Shown in pieces: positions 48,909 through 58,018 of a stretch of 64,000 bases of DNA. Source of the stretch: Anarhynchus alexandrinus (lineage: Eukaryota > Chordata > Aves > Charadriiformes > Charadriidae); NCBI GenBank assembly GCA_008711295.1, contig VUYV01000401.1, forward strand, positions 409,916 through 473,915, given 5' to 3'. The notes under the pieces are model-generated. The model did not search any database. It saw only the letters and a list, made by a program, of their open reading frames with translations, and was not told the DNA's origin. Both the position numbers and the translations under genes were made by a program. Every line of letters starts with the position of its first letter. Position 1 is the stretch's first letter.

Positions 48909-49392
48909 ATGGAATCACAGAATGATAGTATATTCTTGGTTGGAAGGGATCCATGAGGATTGTTAAGTCCAACTCCTGACTCCACCAAAGGCAACCTAAA
49001 ATTTAAACCATATATCTAAGAACATTGTCCAACTGCTTCTTGCACACCAACAGGCTTGAGACCATGACCACTTCCCTGGGGAACTTGTACAAGTGCTTGA
49101 CTACCCTGTCAGTAAAGAAGCTTTTCCTAATATCCAGTCTGAATTTTCCCTGATGCAAATTTAAGCTATTCCATCATGTCCTGTCATGGGAGACAAGAGA
49201 GAAGTGATCAGCACCCTCCTTTCTGCTCACCCTCATGAGGACGTTGTAGAGAGCAATGATGTCATCCCTCAGTCTCTTCTTCTTTAAGCTGAACAAAGTT
49301 AGTATCCTCAGCAGCTCCTCACAAGTCATGCTTTGTAGTCCTTTCACCACCTTTATTGACCTCCTTTAGACAAATTCTAATAGTTTTATATC

Positions 49393-51338
49393 CTACTTAT
49401 ATTGTGGAGCCCAAACCTGCACACAGCAATCAAGATGAGGCCCCACCAATGCTGAGTATATCGGGACAGTCACTTCTTTCAACTGGTTAGCTATACTGTG
49501 CTTAATACACCCCAGGACAGGCTTGGCCAGTTTGGGCTCCAGGGCATGTTGTTGAGTCACATTGAGTTTGCCATCAACCAAAACCCCCAGATACCTTTGT
49601 GCAGGGCTGCACTCCCAGCTCAGTGTGTACATCCAGGATCACACCTCCCAGGTGTAGAATCTGGCATTTGTCCTTCTTAAATTTCACATGGTTGATCGGA
49701 ATCAACAGCTCCTAATTTGGTAGTGTTGGCAAACTTAGTGTGCCCTCAACTCCAGGTGATTGATAAAAAGAGAGAACGGGCCCTAAAATTGTGCCCTTGG
49801 GGAACACCACTAGTGGCTGCCAGCCAGCCAGCTCTTACCCCGTTTACTACAACTCTTTGAGCCCAACTCTTCAGCCTATTGTTCACCCGTCGTATTGTGT
49901 ACATGTCTAGCTGTATGCTGGACATTTTGTCCAGAAGTATACTGTGAGAGACAGTTTCAAAAACTTTGCTAAAAGAAAAACAAAAGAAAAGAAACCACAC
50001 GCCTTGTCTTCCCTTTGTCCACTAACCTTGTCAAAGAAGGATAATAAGTTAGCAAGGCATGACTTTCCCTTCATGAACCCATGCTGGCTATGACCGATGA
50101 CTGCATTGTCTTTCAAGTGCTTTTCAATAACTCCTGGAATAATCTGCTCCATAATTTTGCCAGGCAGTGAAGTGAGACTGACAGCCCTATAATTACCAGG
50201 GTCTTCTTGCTTGCCCTTCTTGAAAATTGGAATATCATTTGCTAGCTTCCAGTTGACTGGGACCTCTCCAGATTCCCAAGGCCTTTGATAAATAACTGAG
50301 AGGCCTCACAATAACATTGGACAATGCTTTCAGGACCCTGGGATGAATCCCGTGGGTCTCCACAGACTTATGTGCATTCCGTTGTAGCAGCAAATCCCAT
50401 ACAAGTTCACAGTCAACTGGGAGCTTATCACTCCCCAGTTGCAGTCCTCCAACCCATGGCTCTAGGCATCCCAGAGCCCATCATTGTAGTTAAAGACAGA
50501 GGCAAAAATGCCATTAAATATGTCTGCTTTATCTTCATCACTATTTGTGACCAACCTCATGCAGTAACAGACCAATGTTTTCTTTAGCCCTCCTTTTGCT
50601 GTTAACAGTCTTGAAAAAGTCTATTTCGTTATCCGCCACAGTATGGGCCAGTCTCAACTCCAATTGAGCTTTGGTTGTATGAATTTCGTCCCTACAGTGG
50701 TGAACAACATTTCTGTAGTCCTCCTCTATAGCCTGACCTTGCTTCCAAAGTCCATATGCTTTCTTTTTGCTCCTAAGTTCCAGAAGGCAATAACTGTGTA
50801 GCCACGCTGGCTTTCTGCCCTGCTTGCTTGATCTCTGACACATTGAAATTGCTTGCTTGTGTGCTTTCAAAAGATGGCTCTTAAAAAGTGACCAGCTTTT
50901 ATGGACTCCAACACCCCCAAAAGCAAATTCCCAGGGGACCACACTAACTAGTTCCTTGAGCAGCCTAAAGTCTACTTTTCCAAAATCCAGGATAGTAGCT
51001 CTGCAGAGAGTTTTTCTCATATTGCCAAAGCCTTTAAATTCAACCACTTCATGGTCACTGTGGCCAAGACAGCCACCAATCACCACATCACCCATGAGAC
51101 CATCCCTATGTACAGACAACAGATCTAGGAGGCCACCTTTCCTACTCAGCTCCCTTAGTACCTGTATAAAAAGGTTACATTCATCGTGCTTCAGGAATTT
51201 CCTGGAACTGTTTGTATCTGCTATATGATAGTCCCAGTTGACATCTGGGGAGTTGAAGTTGCCTGCAAGGAGGAGGACAACTGATCTAGAGATTTCCCTT
51301 AAATTCCTTACAGAATAATAGTATATCAATATCACCAT
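49393..51338 (-). pseudogene. CR1 ORF2 remnant: endonuclease C-terminus plus RT
   Basis: Reading on the minus strand, a 265-codon open frame (50541-51338) contains LLAGNFNSPDVNWDYH, the block corresponding to GDFNxPDxxW, then GHSDHEVVEF with S-D-H at 51051-51059. The linker follows (PWEFAFGGVGVHKSW). After frame changes comes RT: HGFMKGKSCLANLLSFFDKV, and GVPQG at 49794-49808. The catalytic box has decayed: the positions of F-A-D-D-T-K-L read FANTTKL (49713-49736), so both aspartates are lost. The C-terminal DGKLNVTQQ and GCIKHSIANQLKEVTVPIYS blocks remain. Clearly inactive. Confidence 0.92.
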
Positions 51339-51407
51339 CCTGGTTGGGTGATCTATAATAGACTGGTAATGTTTTTAACCCAAGCCCCAGGGAGGTTGCA
51401 AGCTTCC

Positions 51408-51894
51408 CTAAAAGGCAGGTCTGTGCTGTCTATTTCGCCTCAGAAGGTACTCACCTATGACAATAATCCACCATTTTTTCTTCATGGAGGTGGTCATCAT
51501 GAAGAGGGAAGGCTGACCTGACCTTGGTGACTCCTCTAGCATAGACGGATTGTGATTGACCTCATCATCTCCTTGTCCTTCCAATTCCAGAGCCTCATAC
51601 CTGTTGTGTATGGCACCTGGGAAGGTAAGGTAGACAAGAAGGAGCTTCTCCACTCTCCTGAGCAGAGATTTATTTCCATTCACCTCTATCCCTCAAGTCA
51701 CTGCCTTCTGCCTGGCAGAGAGAAGGTGCAGGATCTCCCTTGTCATTTGTTAGGTCTAGCTGACGTTTCTTTTTTAGTAAGGGCAGAATATGGTTCCAGT
51801 AGTCAGTCACCTTCTTGGACTCCTGGGTGCTTCTCAACCTGTCCACTTCCTCCTGAATCTGAGCAGTTCTTCTACCTGGGTGCACCTTCCACAT
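51408..51894 (-). pseudogene. CR1 ORF1 remnant
   Basis: The minus strand reads CGRCTQVEELL-like sequence in one frame and QEEVDRLRSTQESKKVTDYW in another, the cysteine-containing and coiled-coil N-terminal part of CR1 ORF1. It continues to AEGSDLRDRGEWK and NRYEALELEGQGDDEV. The esterase nucleophile block is corrupted (IVIGEYLLRR in place of VVGDSLLRG), so the serine is lost. Sequence beyond that block is deleted. Confidence 0.85.
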
Positions 51895-52330
51895 GCATTC
51901 ATTCTGTCCTCAGACACCAGTGGAAACCTTGGGCACACCCTGCTGCTGGAGACATGGAAGGCTGGATGTTCCCTTGGGAGCTCTGTCTGAGTAACTGCAT
52001 TGGTCCCAGTGGGTGCTCATACCACAGTGGGTGCAGAGGACATAACTTGGGTGGTCACCACTGCTTGAGCCCCCTGGCGGGGAGATTATGAGTGTTGGTG
52101 GGAATCTGGGGGTGGATAGTCTGGCTGTGAAGCTGCAGTCCTACAGCATCTTGGTGTCCTTCAGTAGCTTGTTCTACTTGCTGCTGCCTGGTCCCTTTCC
52201 ACAGAGTCCAATTATGTTGGGGGCCTAGATAAACCCTTAGACATCCCTCGGGTACCTCACGAGCCTTGCAGTCCTCAGCACACAGTAACTGCTGCTGCTA
52301 GCACAAGCTTCCCACGGTTTCAAAGAAATA

Positions 52331-53189
52331 TCTTCTTACACTTGTTGTCCATTTGAAAAGTTTATTTTAGCTTAGGTGCCTAAGGAAACAAGTCATGCCA
52401 TATCAAAGCCTTTCTCTCTCTCTACAATTCCCCTCCAATCCTATATTCCATAGCATCGTTTAGTTATTAAGCACTTGTGCAGCTGTGAACAAGCAAGCAT
52501 CCTTACTGTCCAGCTAGAGAGAGAGTCGCACCAGGAGAATGACATATTTCTATCTCTGAGGCTGAGAAACTTAAGGAACATGCATGGGATCAGAGAACAC
52601 AGTGCGGTATACACAGGAACACAGAAAGGGAGATCAGGGAAGATGGGTCTGAATTTGGAGGTAAAGGAGGTATAGATGGCATAGGGAAAAACTGCATATA
52701 TTGCCGTAAAAAGAAGGTGCAGAGTTGGAATTACTGGACTGGAGTATCTAAGGAATCTGCAGGAAACCAGAGTCCCTTAATATCCACTTCCAGAGCACTA
52801 CTTGTTAGTTATCTCCCTTTTCTTCTTCCCATTTCAGTGATTTAGCGAGTAGCATCTCAGCTTCTCTGTTTACCAGTGTAGAGCACAGGGTTGCTCTCTA
52901 CACTTGCCTGTTAATTTTTCAGTGCAAGCTGATGTCATCATGCTCCTAATGGGTATAATGTTCTTTGATAGAAATGTTGCTTATCTTGCTCATGTACAGT
53001 GGGTCTGTGTCCAGGCAGGAAGAGCACACGCCCGTCAATGAAAATATTCTTACTAAATGTTTAGTAAGCTAAAAGAGGCGGCCTGCAGACACAGCAGTTT
53101 CACAGCAGTTTGCACAGAAGAGTGCGGAGAAAAGGGTGCCAAAGGAGGCCTCAATTGAAAATGTGCCACTGTAATAGTCTGACATGGTG
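52331..53189. other. Unassigned stretch between CR1 copies
   Basis: About 850 bp between the minus-strand CR1 and the next plus-strand CR1. The last part may be degraded CR1 5' UTR. No gene or other repeat recognised. Confidence 0.45.
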
Positions 53190-53534
53190 GTGAATGTCAT
53201 GGGGCAGTTTCCTTAGTAAGTGTTGGAGCACCTGTCCCTGCAAGGGTTGAGTTTTCAACATAGACTAAAGCCTCAGGTGGCAGATGCAGCTTTATAAGTC
53301 CCAGGCTGCAGGGATTGCCTGGGGCTTCTCTCTGAGGCCAGGTGAGATGTACCTCTGTCCTGCAGCAGGTGTGCTGTCTTGGAGAATCTGTGCTGCCAAG
53401 CGGAGGAGCTATGGGAGGAAGTGAGTAGGCTGTACTGCATCAGAGAGGATGAAAGGGAGATGGAATGGACCTTCTCTGACACTCAACAACTTTTTTGAGT
53501 TTGCAGAACAGAAGCAGGTGCTCTCTACCCCACT

Positions 53535-54505
53535 ATGAAGGTGAGTGAAACTTCTGGAGAAGAGGAATCATGGAAGTTGGTGACTTCTGGCATCAAGAGG
53601 AAGCTGCTGCTCCCTCCAAGAGCTTATAATTGCAAAATACATTCACCACCCTCAAAGCTGAAGAGGAGCCAGAAGTGCCTACAATCAAGGAACCTCGTCC
53701 ATCTAACCCCAAACCACATAATACTATCAGGAAGAAATGTTGAGTCATCATAGTGGGTGACTCCCTGCTGCAGGGGATGAAGGTGCCCATTTTTTAGCCT
53801 GACCAACCATCTACAGATGTTTGCTGCCTGCCTGCAGCCTAGTATCCACCGACAAGGAGGGGTTCATTTGGGATGTGAAGATAAAAGGCATCCATGGATG
53901 CAGTGACCATGAGTTAGTGGAATTCAGGATTCTGAAGGCAGGAAGGAAAGTAATAATCAAGTCACAACCCTGAACTTCAGGAAAGCAGACTTTGGCCTCT
54001 TCAAAGATCTGCTTGGAAGACACCCGTGGTATAAGGTCCTGGAGGGAAGAGCAGCCCAAGAAAGCTGGTTAATATTCAAGGATCATCTCCTCCAAGTTCA
54101 AGAGAGGTCCATCCCAGTGAATAAGGAATCAGGCAGAAGTGCCAGGAGGACTGCATAGATGAAAAAGAAGCTCCTGGCAAAACTCAAACAGAAACAGGAA
54201 GCATAAAGAGTGTGGAAGCAAGGATGGGTAACCAGGGAGGAATACAGAGAAATTGTCTGAGCGTCTAGGGATGAATTTAGGGAAGCTAAAGCCCAAATGG
54301 AATTGAACTTGGCTAGGGATGTTAAAGACAACAAGAAGGGCTTTTATAAGTACATAGGAGACAAAAGGAAGACCAGGGAAAATGTGGGACCGTTGCTCAG
54401 TGGGATGAAAGACCTAGGTACACAGAACATGGAAAAGGTGGAAATACTGAATGCCTTGTTTGCCTCCCATTTTACTAGCAAGACAGGCTTTTGAGAAGCC
54501 CAGGT
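53535..54505 (+). pseudogene. CR1 ORF1/ORF2 remnants upstream of the LTR
   Basis: ORF1 part: SGEEESWKLVTSGIKRKLL, then IVGDSLLQGMK at about 53748-53780, the GDSL esterase nucleophile block still intact. After a deletion, ORF2 endonuclease follows: GCSDHELVEF with S-D-H at 53902-53910, PWYKVLEGRAAQESW and [19 protein letters not shown] up to about 54490. Frameshifts separate these pieces. The remainder of the RT lies beyond the inserted LTR. Confidence 0.88.
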
Positions 54506-54577
54506 CCCAGAGACTGGGGAAAAGGCTAGAGTAAGGAAGAAGTACTCTTGATGGAGGAGGATCAGGTCATAGAACAC

Positions 54578-55212
54578 TGTTATGGTTTGAGAAAATCCAC
54601 AACAATTTATTGTCATATTCTGTCACCCAATGACCCCTCCCCACCTGGGAAGGAGAATCAGGAAAAAAACAAGGAAACACAGGCGTTGAAATATAAACAG
54701 ATTTAATAGAATAAGCCTAGATAATTAGCATTGATAACACTAAAGAACCAATATTGATCCCAATACCAATATAAAATATACAAGGATTATACTCAGACAA
54801 TTATATCAGTAGGAAGCTGTGCACTCCCAGCAGTGGACAACAAATGTTAGACACTGTGAGCGCTATGGCTTTGGGAAGAAGGGAAGACCTCAGGGGTCTG
54901 GCACCAGGGCAAGAAGTTCTCTGGATTGCTGCCATCAAGGGAGAGTGAGCACTTCGCAGCAAATTTTCTAATTTATATTGACCATGACATTCATAGTATG
55001 AAATAATCCTGATGGCCAGCTTGGGTCAAGTGGTCAAGTCTCCTCATCCCTGCACCTGGTGAGCTCGAAAAACACTGAGACCTTGAAATCCACACACCAT
55101 AGCTGGCTATAAAGTAAATATTTTCACAAATTCAAACACTAGAGTCTTCTAAAAGTGCAGTTTTCCCACGCATTGAAAGATAAATTAGTCCTGTGTTGCT
55201 CAAACTGGGACA
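54578..55212 (-). mobile_element. Solo LTR (ERVL-like) inserted in CR1, antisense
   Basis: The interval begins TGTTATGGTTTGAG and ends CAAACTGGGACA, i.e. TG...CA ends, 635 bp. Flanks AACAC (54573-54577) and AATAC (55213-55217) agree at four of five bases, a probable target-site duplication. CR1 ORF2 sequence stops at the left flank and resumes at the right. On the minus strand ATTAAA (54702-54707) is followed by CTGTTTATATTTCAACGC, like the CTGTCTTTATCTCAGC phrase of the LTR at 39244-39834, so the two families are related. No internal retroviral genes remain. Confidence 0.85.
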
Positions 55213-55217
55213 AATAC

Positions 55218-55647
55218 TTAAGCAAACTGCATATACATAAGTCCATGGGCCTTGATGGGATACACCCATGAGTCCTGAGGGAAATGGCAGATGTCATTGT
55301 GAGGACACTCTCGATAATGTTTGACTGATAGTGGTGACTGGGGAGAAGTGCCTCAAGACTGGAGGAAAATAAGTGTCACCCCCATCTTCAAGAAGGGCAA
55401 GAAGGGAGATCCAGGGAACTACAGGCTGGTCAGCCTCACCTCAATCCCTGGGGAGGTGATGGAGCAGGTAATCCTGGAAACCATTTCCAGGCACACTAAG
55501 GCTGAGAAAATCATCAGGAGCAGTCAGCATGGTTTCATCAAGGGGAAGTCATACTTGGCCAGCTTGATAAACTTCTATGATGAAGTGACCAGCATGGTGG
55601 ATGAGGGGAGAGCAGTGGATATTGCCTACCTGGACTTTTGTAAGGTT
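55218..55647 (+). pseudogene. CR1 ORF2 reverse-transcriptase N-terminal part
   Basis: Downstream of the LTR the ORF2 text continues KSMGLDGIHP, VLREMADVI, GEVPQDWRKISVTPIFKKGKK, GNYRLVSLTSIPGEVMEQVI, SQHGFIKGKSYLASLINFYD and DEGRAVDIAYLDFCK, the fingers region and first aspartate-bearing motif of non-LTR RT (AYLDFCKAFD in intact copies). It then ends where a deletion joins it to the 3' UTR, so the catalytic box and thumb are gone. A 109-codon frame (55321-55650) is still open. Confidence 0.92.
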
Positions 55648-55729
55648 TAAGTAATGTGTTTGAACAAGATGACCTCCAGAGGTCCCTTCTGAGGTTGGCT
55701 GAGGTTAGCCATTCTGTGATTTTGTGAAG

Positions 55730-56660
55730 GTTATAGCCTCCAATTTTGATAGGAACTGTGAAATTCCCAATGGTTATTTCTTCTGAAATATACTACTTAG
55801 TATTAAAACCCATTTATTTATTGAATTTAAATAACTGTTATGGGTGTCAATATTGCTATTAAAAAAACAGGCTTCACTTCACTGTAAAGTATAGAATCAT
55901 GTATAACAAGATGTCCCCTTAACTGCAAGGGAGCTTAAGCTACATGGACAACTAAGAGAAATTCAAGAAGACCATGAGACAAATTTGATCAACAGAATAG
56001 TGTTTGGTCATGACATGAATACCCTAATTATCAAATTATTTGCAAATAGAACACAGTGGTGAACTAAACTTTTTGAGCACTTCTTCCTCCTGTTCTCAAG
56101 ATGGAGGTAGTATTGGAGAAAAAAGGAAGGTGCTTGTTTGCATAAAAGCAGAAAATAGCAAAAAGAATGTAATTCTTCATAACTGGCTGTGGTTAAGGAG
56201 ACAATGAGCTATATGAGCTATCCTTCTATTAGTTGTTAACAGATGTCTTCCAAAACAGGATATAAATCCAGAAGAGATGACTCTGTGTGCAATTTTAATC
56301 CCACCTGCTTTATGGACAATAGCAAGAGTATAGGCAAAGTAAATTTATTTAACATCAATAAGTGTTTTGTCATGGTCAATTAGTTAATTATTAATTTTGT
56401 TTCATTTCATATTCATAAGGCTTCCCCCTGCCCCTTGTCTTTTTTTCACAAATTTTCTTTATAAACAGGTAAATCCTTTGCCAATAGGAAGCTGGAAGCC
56501 AAGAATAGCTTTTATTGGGCCTGTTCAGATGATGCTTGGCCCTTGGGAGTGGAATTCTAATTGTATGAAAAGAATCATCAAAGTAGGATGCTGAAGCTAT
56601 TACCTATTAAAGTGCATTCAAATATCTCACATTTTTCATATTAGCATACTCCTTTTTTTT
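55730..56660. other. Non-coding AT-rich stretch, nothing recognised
   Basis: About 930 bp between two CR1 copies without a recognised feature. Confidence 0.55.
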
Positions 56661-57970
56661 TCATAGAATCGTTGAATCATAGAATGGTTTAGGTTGGAAA
56701 GGAACTTAAAGATTATCTAGTTCCAACCCCCCTGCCATAAGCTGGGACACCTCCCACTAGACCAGGTTGCTGAAAGCCCCATCCAGCGTGGCTTTGGACA
56801 CCTCCAGGGATGGGGCATCCACAGCTTCCATGGGCAACCTGTGCAAGTGTCTCACCACCCTCACAGTAAAGAATTTCTTCCTAATAGCTAATCTAAACCT
56901 ACCCTCTTCCAATTTGAAGCCATTGCCCCTCGTCCTATCACTACATGCTCTTGTAAAAAGTCCCCCTCCGGCTTTCTTGTAGGCCCCCTTCAGATACTGG
57001 AAGGCTGCTATAAGGTCTCCCTAGAGTCTTCTCTTCTCCAGGCTGAACAACCCCAACTCTCTCAGCCTGTCTTCATAGGAGAGGTGCTCCAGCCCTCTGA
57101 TCATCTTCGTGGCCCTCCTCTGGACCCGCTCCAGCAGGTGCGTGTACTTCTTATGTTGAGGGCTCCAAAGCTGGATGCAATATTCCAGACGTGATCTCAC
57201 AAGAGTGGAGTAGAGGGGCGGAATGACCTCCCTTGACCTGCTGGCCACACTTCTTTTGATGCAGCCCAGGATACTGTTGGCCTTCTGGGCTGTGAGTGTA
57301 TATTGCTGGCTCACGTTGAGCTTCTCATCAACCAACTCCCCAAAGTCCTTCTCTTCAGGGCTGCTCTCAATCCATTCTCAGCCCAGCATGTATTTGTGCA
57401 TGGGGTTGCCCCAACCCAGCTGCAGGGCCTTGCACTTGGGCTTGTTGAACTTCATGAGGTTTGCACAGGCCCACTTCTCAAGCCTTGTTAAGGTCCCTCT
57501 GGATGGCATTCCTTCCCTCCAGCATGTTGACCGCTCCACACAGCTTGGTGTCATCGACATACTGGCTGAGGGTATACTAAGTCCCAACATCCATGTCACC
57601 AACAAAGATGTTAAACAGCACTGGTCCCAGTACCGATCCTGAGGGGTGCTACTCGTCACTGCTCACCACTTGGACATCGAGCTGTTAATCACAAGTCTTT
57701 AAGTGTGACCATCCAGCCAATTCCTTACCCACCGAGTGGTCCATTGGTCAAATCCATGTCCCTCCAATTTAGAGTGAAGGATGTGCAGGGCACTGTCAAA
57801 TGCTTTGCACAAGTCCAGGTAGTTGATGTCAGTTGCTCTTCCCTTACCCACCAATGCTGTAACCCCGCCATCACGATTTGCCCGACCGCTGAGGAACACC
57901 ACTTGTCACTGCTTGCCACTTGGACATGGAGCTGTTGACCGCAACTTTTTGAGTGCGACTGTGCAGCCAT
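56661..57970 (-). mobile_element. CR1 LINE fragment with intact YVDD box and internal duplication
   Basis: The plus strand starts TCATAGAATCGTTGAATCAT, the complement of tail repeats. The minus strand carries [58 protein letters not shown] sequence and, in a separate frame, YVDDTKLCG with the RT catalytic box at 57550-57561 intact. Upstream on the minus strand (to the right) an approximately 82-bp RT segment appears twice (57638-57719 and 57887-57969). The element ends at a strong inverted repeat. Frameshifts make it inactive. Confidence 0.93.
57638..57969. repeat. Duplicated 82-bp CR1 segment in direct orientation
   Basis: Segments 57638-57719 and 57887-57969 share CTGAGG, CACTGCT, CACCACTTGGACAT-like and GAGCTGTT phrases and end CAGCCA, with perhaps a fifth of positions changed. 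In an intact CR1 this segment occurs once. Either a template-switch duplication inside this copy or a second, tiny CR1 insertion of another subfamily explains it. Confidence 0.8.
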
Positions 57971-58018
57971 ATAAATATCAATATTTAATAAGTATTGTTA
58001 TTTATATGGCTGGACAGT
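57958..58018. repeat. 20-bp inverted repeat (hairpin) at CR1 boundary
   Basis: Left arm ACTGTGCAGCCATATAAATA (57958-57977) and right arm TATTTATATGGCTGGACAGT (57999-58018) are complementary at 19 of 20 positions, with a 21-base AT-rich loop that itself has CAATA/TATTG partners. The arm begins inside CR1 sequence and the loop lies outside it. Confidence 0.9.

Larger units (their letters stand above)
48909..52330 (-). mobile_element. Long CR1 LINE copy with internal deletions
   Basis: This is the longest CR1 in the window (about 3.4 kb against the 4.5 kb usual for a full copy). It starts on the plus strand with the complement of the tail (ATGGAATCACAGAATGATAG) and extends through 3' UTR, RT, endonuclease and ORF1. 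The 5' end is not sharply defined: recognisable ORF1 sequence stops near 51900, and related-looking GC-rich sequence continues to about 52330. The first part of the endonuclease, with ETWW, is deleted at the ORF1/ORF2 junction (about 51330-51440). Confidence 0.93.
53190..55729 (+). mobile_element. CR1 LINE interrupted by an antisense solo LTR
   Basis: This plus-strand CR1 starts in or before ORF1 (coiled-coil phrase for LRRGMGGSE/EELWEEVSRL-type sequence at about 53385-53440). It keeps parts of ORF1 and ORF2 and ends with GATGACCTCCAGAGGTCCCTTC and CATTCTGTGATTTTGTG (55729). It has two internal deletions. ORF1 is joined to the endonuclease at about 53800-53835, and RT (…AYLDFCK) is joined directly to the 3' UTR at about 55647. 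It is split at 54577/55213 by a solo LTR. Pseudogene. Confidence 0.93.
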
